A program made the translations under genes and the position numbers. Shown one piece after another: positions 1 through 7,586 of a stretch of DNA of 35,147 bases (position 1 is the stretch's first letter; every line of letters starts with the position of its first letter). The notes below the pieces were generated by a model, which ran no database searches, was not told the origin of the DNA, and was given only the letters and a program-made list of their open reading frames with translations. The DNA is from an uncultured Gammaproteobacteria bacterium (GTDB taxonomy: Bacteria; Pseudomonadota; Gammaproteobacteria; Arenicellales; CALHMG01), in contig CALHMG010000121.1 of the NCBI GenBank assembly GCA_938034705.1, forward strand, positions 1 to 35,147. Direction: 5' to 3'.

Positions 1-656
1 CGGCAGGTGCAGAGGGTCTGACGTTAGTTGACAAACAGGGCCTCGGATTTCGGATGGTGCATCACCGGTTAACAACTGATTCGAACCCGGCGCCTTGGGT
101 CAGGAATGTTACAGATGGCGTCGTTCTAATTGGGCATTTCCGGCGCCTGCGGGCGTATACTTAACCTTTCTGGCACATTCGCTGCGTCATCAGGGCTCGG
201 CTCAGTGAAGTGAACCACCATCTGTATCTGTCGATCGCCCGAAGCCGGTCGGTGTTTTAACGACACGAGGCGCAAGGCAGGTTTGAAACAACTCGGGATG
301 GGGTTGTGAGCGGTGGTCCATGAGGTGTCAGCGGGAGTCTCGATCCGGGTGATCCGGGAGTGCCTTGTTCAGCGGTCTTGACGCAATGCCGCGACTTGCA
401 CGGAACAGGGCGGCTCGATCCCGCAGGGCTGCATAAGCCCGGGCGTCAGAAGAGTATAGGAAGACAACAGAGGACAATGGAACTTGGGTAACGGCACGGT
501 GCCAGAACCAGGGCCGGTCCGTCAGGGACAGCGTTTGCCTGTGTGCAACGTTGTCACACGAAACAAAGGTACATAATCCAGACACAGACTTGCGGTCTTA
601 ACGCCTGCTCGAGGATTGTCTGGGAAGTTTTTCGGAAGGGTAATGGAGTTAGATCT
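1..656. other. Leader region with no recognised gene
   Basis: I see no convincing coding sequence, tRNA or repeat in this stretch before the response regulator. A minus-strand open frame of 85 codons (328-585) has Arg/Ala/Ser-rich composition typical of an antisense shadow and no recognisable motif. The stretch probably contains the promoter of the response regulator gene, but I could not pick a convincing -35/-10 pair. A GGAG ribosome site near 644-647 belongs to the downstream gene. The first bases may hold the end of an upstream gene, but too little is present to tell. Confidence 0.5.
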
Positions 657-1397
657 ATGAGAATCGCACTACTTGAAGACGACCAGGATCAGGCTCAGCT
701 GATCTCCGCCTGGCTTGAGTCCGCTGGACACGGCTGCTCGGTGTTCAACGACGGTCAGGACTTTATCAAGGGCCTCGGGCGCGACAGCTTTGACTGCGTC
801 GTGCTCGACTGGATGCTGCCAGGCATGAGCGGCATCGACGTTCTGAAATGGCTTCGCACCCAATATGAATGGCCGATACCGGTTCTCTTTGTGACACAGC
901 GCGAAGAAGAGTCAGACATCGTGGCCGCTCTGGAAGCTGGCGCTGATGACTACATGGCCAAGCCTGTGCGAGAGATGGAGCTTGTAGCTCGCCTTGGCGC
1001 TCTGCGTCGCAGGTCCATGGCGCTTGAGGAAGCGGATGAGCCTGTCATCGAAGTCGAGCCTTATCGCATCGATCGCACGAATCGCCAGGTGTACCTCGGT
1101 ACCGAAGAGGTGAAACTGACGCGCAAGGAGTATGAGCTTGTCGTGTTCTTCTTTCGCAACATGGGTCGCATCCTTTCGAGGAGCCACATCCTTGAGAGCG
1201 TCTGGGGTACCAGCCCGGATCTGAATACGCGTACCGTTGACACTCACGTCAGTCGAATTCGAAGCAAGCTGTCGATGTCGCCCGAAGCCGGATGGCGACT
1301 GTCTTCGATCTATCAGCACGGGTATCGACTGGAACGCCTTCAGCTCGACAAAGATGCGGGTGACGAGCCGGCGCCTGCTCCTGCAGGGCCTGCCTGA
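657..1397 (+). CDS. OmpR/PhoB-family response regulator
   Basis: A two-domain DNA-binding response regulator of 246 aa, usual length for the family. The N-terminal receiver domain (about residues 1-118) has the acidic pair D8/D9, the phosphoacceptor D51 (VLDWMLPG), T80 (FVTQ) and K102 (YMAKP). The C-terminal winged helix (about 130-230) shows the OmpR-type RTVDTHVSRIRSKL recognition helix followed by a GYRLE wing. A Pro/Ala-rich tail ends the protein. An open frame extends upstream to 543, but ATG 657 is preferred because GGAG lies about 10 nt upstream and the receiver domain starts at once (MRIALLEDD). It heads a same-strand cluster with a hybrid kinase and an HPt protein and is the natural output of that phosphorelay. 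Its target genes are unknown. Confidence 0.93.
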   Translation: MRIALLEDDQDQAQLISAWLESAGHGCSVFNDGQDFIKGLGRDSFDCVVLDWMLPGMSGIDVLKWLRTQYEWPIPVLFVTQREEESDIVAALEAGADDYMAKPVREMELVARLGALRRRSMALEEADEPVIEVEPYRIDRTNRQVYLGTEEVKLTRKEYELVVFFFRNMGRILSRSHILESVWGTSPDLNTRTVDTHVSRIRSKLSMSPEAGWRLSSIYQHGYRLERLQLDKDAGDEPAPAPAGPA

Positions 1398-1619
1398 AGG
1401 CCCTATGGACTGAGATGCCAGGATCGGGGTGTCAGCAGAAACGCGTAGTTTGCGCCGCCCCGATCGGCTCCGGTTGTCAGATATCCGGGGGATTTCACTG
1501 TCGAGACCGACGGACGGCCCTGATTCAGGTGCGCTGATGAACATTCGACGCCGCGCAGTACACTACAATTCGAGTCTCCAAGATGTCTTGAACACCGTTA
1601 CCGCGCAGGCACTTCACGA

Positions 1620-2333
1620 ATGTCCGAAAATCGCACGCCTCCAACTCGAACCGGATTTGTTAACCCGCCCCCGTCAAACGAAACCGGTGGCGAGGATCGA
1701 CCGGGTTCCGTGACACCACTGTCAGCGCGAACCGCACCAGAGACAACGCGAACTACTGCCGCGCCGGCTCAGGATTCAGGGCCGCGAACGATGGCGCCCC
1801 AAGCCGTGACTGCTGAAAGCGGTGAAACCGAAGAAAGTGTTGGCAAGATCCGCGATATCCTGTTCGGCGGACAGATGCGCGAGTATGAAGTTCGGTTCCA
1901 GAATCTCGAGGTTCATCTTCAGGCGGAAAGCCGCCGCGCTCAAGATGAGATGGAACGCCGTTTCGGCCGACTCGAAAGCTATATCCGCGAGGAGTTCGCA
2001 AAACTGTCGTCACGCTTGCAGCATGAAACGTCAGAACGCACCGAGGCAACCAAGTCGCTGGAGGCCACTATCGGGAGTGCCGAAAGCCGTATGGCAACGG
2101 TGATGCAGACTCTCGACAACGGTCTGAAGAAAGATTATCAGGATCTTCGTCACAGTCTGTATGAGCTCGGCCTCGAGCAGGAACAGAAATTGCGTGACTC
2201 GCGGGCAGAGCTGATAACGTCCATGCAGACCCACAGTCGCCAGCTTCAGAACGACAAGCTTGGGCGCGATACTCTGGCGAGTTTGCTTGATGATCTTGCG
2301 GCCAGGGTTCGTACAGACAATAAAACAGACTGA
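1620..2333 (+). CDS. Coiled-coil protein of GTPase/OmpA-like cluster (unknown function)
   Basis: A soluble protein of 237 aa with no signal peptide or TM segment. Residues 1-70 are disordered and rich in Pro, Thr, Ser and Ala. From about residue 74 a conserved-looking block (VGKIRDILFGGQMREYE) leads into a long, highly charged alpha-helical region with heptad-like spacing to about residue 225, so it is very likely a coiled coil. I do not recognise an enzymatic domain. Its place before an OmpA-like membrane protein and a small GTPase suggests a scaffold or GTPase effector, which is inference. The start at ATG 1620 lacks a strong ribosome site. ATG 1791 is an alternative that would remove most of the disordered tail. 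Confidence 0.75.
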   Translation: MSENRTPPTRTGFVNPPPSNETGGEDRPGSVTPLSARTAPETTRTTAAPAQDSGPRTMAPQAVTAESGETEESVGKIRDILFGGQMREYEVRFQNLEVHLQAESRRAQDEMERRFGRLESYIREEFAKLSSRLQHETSERTEATKSLEATIGSAESRMATVMQTLDNGLKKDYQDLRHSLYELGLEQEQKLRDSRAELITSMQTHSRQLQNDKLGRDTLASLLDDLAARVRTDNKTD

Positions 2334-2464
2334 TCCCGGCCATAACCCCGGATCTTCGTAAGGTTCGACTCCAGGTTTGAGTGGTACGATCTAAGCCTGA
2401 AATCAAGCGGGCTTTATTGCTTTCGTGAATCCAATCTCAAACACCCGAATCAGGATTTCCTGCA

Positions 2465-4333
2465 ATGAGTGAACTGCAGGAACTCAAGCGACTTCTCGTC
2501 GGTGAAGAAACCGACGGACTCAGGCGTCTGCGCAGCCGGGTTGAGGATCGCGAGCGCAGGATCCAGGATATTTCTGAAGCCCTTCCTGATGTTATCGGGT
2601 CTGGCGACGAGCGACTGGTTGCCGCGCTCCAGCGGCCGGTAAATGACTGTATTCGTCAGTCGATCGAGCAGGATCCGCAGCATTTCGCCGATATCCTGTT
2701 CCCGGTGATGGGGCCAGCAATTCGCGCGGCGATCTCCGACGCAATGCGATCGCTTGTTCGCTCCATTAACCAGACGGTTGAATCCACGATGTCCGTCCAG
2801 GGACTGAAGTGGCGATGGGAGTCGATGCGAACCGGCGTCCCTTACGGTGAGATCATTCTCCGTGAGTCGTTCGTCTATCGCGTTGAACAGGTTTTTCTGG
2901 TGCATCGCGAGAGCGGACTCTTGATCGATCACGCCATTGCGCCGGAAGTTGCGGCCCGAGACAGCGACGCGGTGTCGGGAATGCTCAACGCTATTCAGGA
3001 CTTCATGCGCGACTCCTTTGCGCAAGGCGAGGGCGGAAACCTGCGCGAGATCGAGGTCGGGGCACACACCCTGTGGATCGTCCACGGACCCCACGCGATG
3101 CTGGCAGCCGTGATTCGAGGAGTTGCGCCGGTGCCTCTGCGGGATCACATGGTGTCGGTTCTTGAAAAGATTCACGGTGACTACGCATCAAAACTCAGCA
3201 AATTTCAGGGCGACGCCAGTGAATTATTCGGCGTCAACTCTCAACTCGAAAGCTGTCTTGAACTTGAGCTCAAGCAAACACCGCTGCAGACAGAAAATCG
3301 CAGACCCTCGTTTATCTCGATGCTGGTCAAGGTGTTGCTGGCCGTCATTATTGTCAGTTTGCTGGTGTACTTCGTCTGGACAAAAGTCGATTCAGAAAAC
3401 AAACGCCAGGCCGCTCGACGAATTATCGACGACACACCGGGCCGGGTAGTTACCGATGTGTTCTGGGATGACAATGAACTGCACGTTGTGGCGTTGTCCG
3501 ATCCGCTTTCCACTGTCGACAACAACAAGCTCAAACAGGCGGGAATTGATGCAGATAACATTATCTACCACCTTGAGCCGTACCAGTCCCTTGAAGCGCC
3601 GATCGTCAGCGAACGATCCAAGCTGCAGCTTGCGGTCTCTGCGACAGCGGACACGCAGCTGAAGGACGGCATTCTCAGCGTTACCGGCGTAGTCCCCTAC
3701 GAGTGGTACAGGCGAACGTCAACAACGCCAAGCAATATCGTCGGTGTCCGTGAGATTAATCTCGACGCCGTGGCTATCGATCCGAGTTCGGTCAAATCGT
3801 TTGTGCGCGAAACGCTTAACGCACCGGAGTCGATCGCGATTGACTATGACAGTGGCGTTGTCAGTCTGGCCGGACAGGCGCCACAGCGTTGGATTGACAC
3901 CGCCTTCACCAACCTGAAGACGGACAAATGGATAAAGACGCTGGACGCGAAAGCCGTCAGGCCTATTGAACTGGTGAGTCTTCGCACGGGTACTCATCGA
4001 CTGGAGTCAACGCGTCTGGTGGTTGCGCAAGGCGATGAAGACTTTGCGGCACTGCATGCAGAGATTGCCGAGGTCGCTGGATTGATGAAGTCAGTACTCA
4101 ACGACTGCCGTCTTCTTCGTCGGTCGTGTTCAATCATCGTGTTCGGCAACGTTACCGGTCAGGACTCAACGGTTGAAGAGTCTCGCTATCTTGCATCCAA
4201 AATGGTTGTCGCGTTGCGTTCTGAGGGAGTCCCGTTTGGTGCTCTTCGCGCTGAGATCGGCGACGACACCTACAATGCCGAGTCGACAGCTCGCCAGTTT
4301 GTAAATTTCCAGGTCGCGGACGCAGAACTTTGA
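2465..4333 (+). CDS. One-TM envelope protein with degenerate OmpA-like C-terminus
   Basis: A 622-aa protein resembling OmpA/MotB-type proteins encoded beside bacterial small GTPases. Residues 1-270 look cytoplasmic: an N-terminal helix (ELQELKRLLVGEE), then a domain with FPVMGPAIRAAISDAM and GLKWRWESMRTG. A single TM helix lies at about 283-305. The C-terminal half (306-622) would be periplasmic. It has alpha/beta segments that may be BON-like (V-S-L-A-G near 465) and ends in an OmpA-like fold around 557-605. The usual GHTD...N..LS..RA consensus is here GNVTGQDS...SRYLASKM, lacking the Asp and Arg that bind diaminopimelate in OmpA domains. Its stop codon overlaps the GTPase start, implying translational coupling. 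It may link a cytoplasmic GTPase to the envelope, but function is inferred. Confidence 0.8.
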   Translation: MSELQELKRLLVGEETDGLRRLRSRVEDRERRIQDISEALPDVIGSGDERLVAALQRPVNDCIRQSIEQDPQHFADILFPVMGPAIRAAISDAMRSLVRSINQTVESTMSVQGLKWRWESMRTGVPYGEIILRESFVYRVEQVFLVHRESGLLIDHAIAPEVAARDSDAVSGMLNAIQDFMRDSFAQGEGGNLREIEVGAHTLWIVHGPHAMLAAVIRGVAPVPLRDHMVSVLEKIHGDYASKLSKFQGDASELFGVNSQLESCLELELKQTPLQTENRRPSFISMLVKVLLAVIIVSLLVYFVWTKVDSENKRQAARRIIDDTPGRVVTDVFWDDNELHVVALSDPLSTVDNNKLKQAGIDADNIIYHLEPYQSLEAPIVSERSKLQLAVSATADTQLKDGILSVTGVVPYEWYRRTSTTPSNIVGVREINLDAVAIDPSSVKSFVRETLNAPESIAIDYDSGVVSLAGQAPQRWIDTAFTNLKTDKWIKTLDAKAVRPIELVSLRTGTHRLESTRLVVAQGDEDFAALHAEIAEVAGLMKSVLNDCRLLRRSCSIIVFGNVTGQDSTVEESRYLASKMVVALRSEGVPFGALRAEIGDDTYNAESTARQFVNFQVADAEL

Positions 4334-4842
4334 GTAACCCCACAACTGAACAGAAGCGAAAGGTTTGCCTGGTTGGTGATTTCGCTGTCGGCAAGACGAG
4401 TCTGACGCGGCGTTTTGTGAACAATGTTTTCTCTGACAAATACCTCACCACAGTGGGCGTAAAGATTGACACGAAGGTCGTCGAAGTTAACGAGTCACAA
4501 ACCGCGAAGCTGGTAGTCTGGGATATCGCTGGTGAAAGTACGGTGACGTCCATCAACGAAAATTATATGAAAGGACTCGCCGGTTACCTCCTGGTTGCCG
4601 ATGGAACCCGCCCGGCGACAATCGAGACCGCATTGCACCTGCAGCAGCGTACTGAGGAAATATTTGGTTCGCTCCCGTTTGTGTTCTTGCTCAATAAAAA
4701 CGACCTTGAGACGCAGTGGGCAGTAACCGATGCGCAGGAACAGTTGTTGCGTGACAAAGGGTGGAAAATTTTTCTTACAAGCGCCAAGTCTGGTGCTCAC
4801 GTCGAAACAGCCTTTTCCTGGCTTGCCCGTGAGGTTTATTAG
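4330..4842 (+). CDS. Ras/Rab-like small GTPase
   Basis: A 170-aa single-domain GTPase with all five G motifs: G1 Walker A GDFAVGKTS (16-24), a switch I Thr (T40/T41 in YLTTVGVKID), G3 WDIAGE (64-69), G4 NKND (122-125) and G5 TSAK (150-153). The layout follows Rab/Ras proteins closely. The residue after the G3 glycine, Gln61 in Ras, is Glu69 here. There is no C-terminal Cys for lipidation, so any membrane link must come through a partner. TTG 4330 is the only possible start in frame before Walker A, and it overlaps the upstream TGA as TTGA. That coupling argues for joint action with the OmpA-like protein. It is probably a polarity or signalling switch, but which process is unknown. Confidence 0.92.
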   Translation: MSNPTTEQKRKVCLVGDFAVGKTSLTRRFVNNVFSDKYLTTVGVKIDTKVVEVNESQTAKLVVWDIAGESTVTSINENYMKGLAGYLLVADGTRPATIETALHLQQRTEEIFGSLPFVFLLNKNDLETQWAVTDAQEQLLRDKGWKIFLTSAKSGAHVETAFSWLAREVY

Positions 4843-4907
4843 TGACGATCTGGAATTCTGCGTCGGGGCTCAGGCCTCCCGGAATACTTCGCTAGTTTTG
4901 CAAGAAG

Positions 4908-6479
4908 ATGAGTGACGCATCCACCAGGCAGCGAATCCCTGACGAAGCTTTTCGTCACATGCAGCGTTTGTTTATCGAACGCACGCATCCGCTGTATCTG
5001 CGATTTGATCGCGACATGAAGCTGGAAGACTGGTGGGGTGATTCCGACTACTACGGGTTTGAACCGCTGCACGTCGGTGATGACGCTGACAGTAAAGTAG
5101 ATTTTCTTGTCGGTGTAACCGCTCAGGATGAGCTTGAGTTACCGATCGTGCAGACACCCAACGGGCAGCCTGTCTCGATCCATGTGAGACCGGAAGACAC
5201 CGGGCTTTGTGTTCTTATTCTTGACGCGGCATCCGAGCACGAGCGTCAGACGGAGATTCAGCAGAAATCCAACGAAGTGCAGCTGCTCAGCAAAAAGCAG
5301 CAGATGCTGATGGAGGAGCTGAAAGCGACTCAGATCGAGGTTGATCGAAAACGTCGGGAGGCCGAAGCGGCCAACCGGCTCAAGAGTGAATTTATATCCA
5401 GCATGTCCCATGAGTTCCGAACGCCATTGACGTCGGTGCTCGGATACACGGAGATCCTCGAGAACACACTTCAGAACGAGCGATCGCAGCTTGAGAAGCT
5501 CGGTGCAATTTCTCGCGGAGCCAAACACCTGCTGTCGTTGATCGAAAACCTTCTCGATCATGGTCGCCTCGAAGATGGCGCGATAGTCATGCAGGTACGC
5601 CCGACTGATCTGAACGCTTTGCTAGCTGATCTGCGCGCGATTTTTACACCACTCGCGGAGAAAAAGGGCCTGGAGTTCAGTATTCAAACTTCCGGGCTTC
5701 CAGCTGACCGTGTGTTACTCGACGACATGCGCTATCGACAGGTGTTGATCAATCTTGTCGGCAACGCCGTCAAATTTACCGAAACCGGGTCAGTTGTTGC
5801 CCGGGTTCACTGGGATAACGGTCAGCTTCGTAACGAGGTCGCTGACACAGGCCCGGGCATTCCGGAAGCGGCGAGAGAACGTGTGTTTCTCGCGTTCCAG
5901 CGTGTTAACGAAGATCAGGAATCCGGTGCGGGGCTTGGTCTGGCCATCAGTCAGCGTATTGTTCGCATTATGGGCGGTCAGCTGGTGCTGGAAAGTTCCG
6001 GCGACGAAGGCAGCGAATTTGGTTTTACCATTGACGCACCGATTGCGCCGGACGATGGAGATCATGATCCTGCATCGAATCGTGAGGGAACTGTGGTTAC
6101 GGCATCAGCGCTCGGGCATACCGTACTGCTGGCCGAAGATGATGACGACATCGCACAGCTTGTTGAGCTTGTACTTGAAGACGCGGGCTATCGTCTGGTG
6201 CGCGCGCGCAACGGGCGTGAAGCGGTCGACAAGGCGCTACTCGAAAAACCGGATCTGATGCTGATGGATATGAACATGCCGGTGGTCAACGGTATAGAGG
6301 CGGTTCGTGAACTGCGCGCCAGTGGATTTTCGAGTCCCGTCATCGCGCTGACCGCTTCGGCATCAGCTGCCTATCGCGAAAGCGCGATCGCAGCTGGTTG
6401 CAGCGACTACCTCGTAAAACCCGTTGATCTCGCCACCTTACTTTCAACGATTGCTGAAGCAATCGCCGATACAGCCTGA
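4908..6479 (+). CDS. Soluble hybrid histidine kinase with C-terminal receiver domain
   Basis: A 523-aa kinase with no TM segments. Residues 1-110 form a small N-terminal sensory region, possibly PAS-like. A coiled coil at about 112-160 leads into a HisKA domain with phosphorylatable H168 (SMSHEFRTPLTS). The HATPase domain has the N box near 282-288 (NLVGNAV), a G1 box at about 313 (DTGPGIP) and a G2 box GLGLAIS. A receiver domain fills about 400-520, with phosphoacceptor D454 (LMDMNMP) and LVKPVD for the conserved Lys. Autophosphorylation at H168, transfer to D454, then to the HPt encoded 4 nt downstream is the expected route. ATG 4908 is preceded only by a weak AAGAAG. Its cytoplasmic nature suits an intracellular cue, perhaps the GTPase state. 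Confidence 0.93.
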   Translation: MSDASTRQRIPDEAFRHMQRLFIERTHPLYLRFDRDMKLEDWWGDSDYYGFEPLHVGDDADSKVDFLVGVTAQDELELPIVQTPNGQPVSIHVRPEDTGLCVLILDAASEHERQTEIQQKSNEVQLLSKKQQMLMEELKATQIEVDRKRREAEAANRLKSEFISSMSHEFRTPLTSVLGYTEILENTLQNERSQLEKLGAISRGAKHLLSLIENLLDHGRLEDGAIVMQVRPTDLNALLADLRAIFTPLAEKKGLEFSIQTSGLPADRVLLDDMRYRQVLINLVGNAVKFTETGSVVARVHWDNGQLRNEVADTGPGIPEAARERVFLAFQRVNEDQESGAGLGLAISQRIVRIMGGQLVLESSGDEGSEFGFTIDAPIAPDDGDHDPASNREGTVVTASALGHTVLLAEDDDDIAQLVELVLEDAGYRLVRARNGREAVDKALLEKPDLMLMDMNMPVVNGIEAVRELRASGFSSPVIALTASASAAYRESAIAAGCSDYLVKPVDLATLLSTIAEAIADTA

Positions 6480-6483
6480 AGCC

Positions 6484-6807
6484 ATGTCCCAGAATAAACT
6501 CGACGAAATCCGAAAGAAGTATCAGTCCTCTCTGCAGTCCAAGGCAGACGAGCTGGAGCAGTGCTGGCGATCAGCCGAATCCAGCTTTTTCTCGGAGAAC
6601 ACCGTCGCTACCCTTCGGGGTCGCGTACACAATCTTGGCGGATCCGCAGGGATGTACGGGTATGACACGGTGGCCGCCAGCGCCAAACGTGTCGAGTCGC
6701 AACTGTCCGGCGGGCCGGAAGACTCCGCATCCTGGCGAAAGCAGGTCAAGGAAGATGTTCAGCAGCTCGTCACTCTGCTGCGTGATGAAGCGACCATAGT
6801 TTCCTGA
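6484..6807 (+). CDS. HPt (histidine phosphotransfer) domain protein
   Basis: A 107-aa all-helical protein carrying the HPt signature around H49 (RVHNLGGSAGMYGYD), which matches the H-x-L-x-G-x-A-x-x-x-G pattern of phosphotransfer domains. It should shuttle phosphate between the receiver domain of the kinase encoded just upstream (gap 4 nt) and a response regulator, most simply the OmpR-type one at the head of the cluster. ATG 6484 is chosen because an upstream extension to 6424 would overlap the kinase gene by 56 nt and adds nothing HPt-like. It is the last gene of the signalling cluster. Confidence 0.9.
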   Translation: MSQNKLDEIRKKYQSSLQSKADELEQCWRSAESSFFSENTVATLRGRVHNLGGSAGMYGYDTVAASAKRVESQLSGGPEDSASWRKQVKEDVQQLVTLLRDEATIVS

Positions 6808-6858
6808 GCCAGGACTTGCGCCTCCCGGCGCGAGGTTTGCAGCACGTCCTCAGGCTCA
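6805..6858 (+). terminator. Branched hairpin at the end of the signalling cluster
   Basis: The stop codon of the HPt gene sits in an inverted repeat. TGAGCC-AGGAC (6805-6815) pairs with GTCCT-CA-GGCTCA (6846-6858) with a 2-nt bulge. The loop contains a second hairpin, CTTGCGC (from 6815) with GCGCGAG (6828-6834). No T-tract follows, so it may be a Rho-assisted end, a 3' stabiliser or just a structured RNA rather than a classical terminator. Confidence 0.4.
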
Positions 6859-7586
6859 CGAACCGGTGACGCCTGATCTGACTTTCGAACCAGTTTCTTT
6901 TACGAAACGTGTCTGACATCGACAACCGATGACCGTTGTGGTGCCGCGCGAACGCGTCGCGTGAGCGCGTATTACTCCGGATCTGCAGTACAACGTCTCT
7001 GAATGTGAACGCGGTTTGCGCGAGGCGGGACTCGCGGGCCGAAAGTCGCGATCAACACGCTCCTTTTTTGAGCGAAAAGCGCGGGTGTCAGCGACTGTAT
7101 CGATCTGCTGTTAAACAAGGTAAAAGCGGCTGCTGGTTTGTAGTTAACGGGCAACAGGGTCCGTACTATTTTCAAAGCCAAGGAAGTCGCAGGTCAGTGA
7201 AAGGCCGCTGACAGACGCGCTTGTGAAATTTTTATGCGCACTGGCGGCGACACGAAAATTGCGTACCGGTCGATCAAACTTTTGCGATTGCAACGGGCTG
7301 ACAAGGTACCGGCAAATATTTTGGGCAGCTGATCAGTCAGTGGCGATTTGGGACGCCAGATTTTGAGACCAGGGACAGCGCCGCAAGAAAAGCGACCAGG
7401 AAGAATGGCGATCAGGGAACGTGTGTTGAGTTCCGGGTGAGTTCTGGAGTAGATGCGGACTGCTTGCTGCTCGAATGTTGTCAGCGAATTTGCAGCGCAC
7501 TCATCAGATGCCTTTATGAGGCCTTTGCGCGAAAAGAACAGTTTTGTTGCCGATTCATCTAATTACACAAACGAAAAATAGAAATC
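6859..7586. other. Gene-poor region with no recognised gene
   Basis: About 730 bp without a convincing gene. The best open frame (6936-7211, +) is Arg/Ser/Cys-rich and lacks a ribosome site or any recognisable motif. The latter part (about 7200-7330) is locally A/T-richer. No T-tract terminator, tRNA or clear repeat was found. The stretch could hold the promoter of the Ser/Gly-rich protein gene at 7587 or an unannotated small RNA, but nothing proves this. Confidence 0.45.

Noticed and set aside
75-105. tRNA T-arm-like sequence (TTCGAA) near the left edge
   Set aside because: The flanking bases do not form the 5-bp T stem, and no acceptor, D or anticodon arm can be built.
328-585. Minus-strand 85-codon open frame
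   Set aside because: No motif, Arg/Ser/Ala-rich composition and no ribosome site or neighbour context; likely chance.
6936-7211. Plus-strand 91-codon open frame in the gene-poor stretch
   Set aside because: Arg/Cys/Ser-rich, no ribosome site and no recognisable domain.
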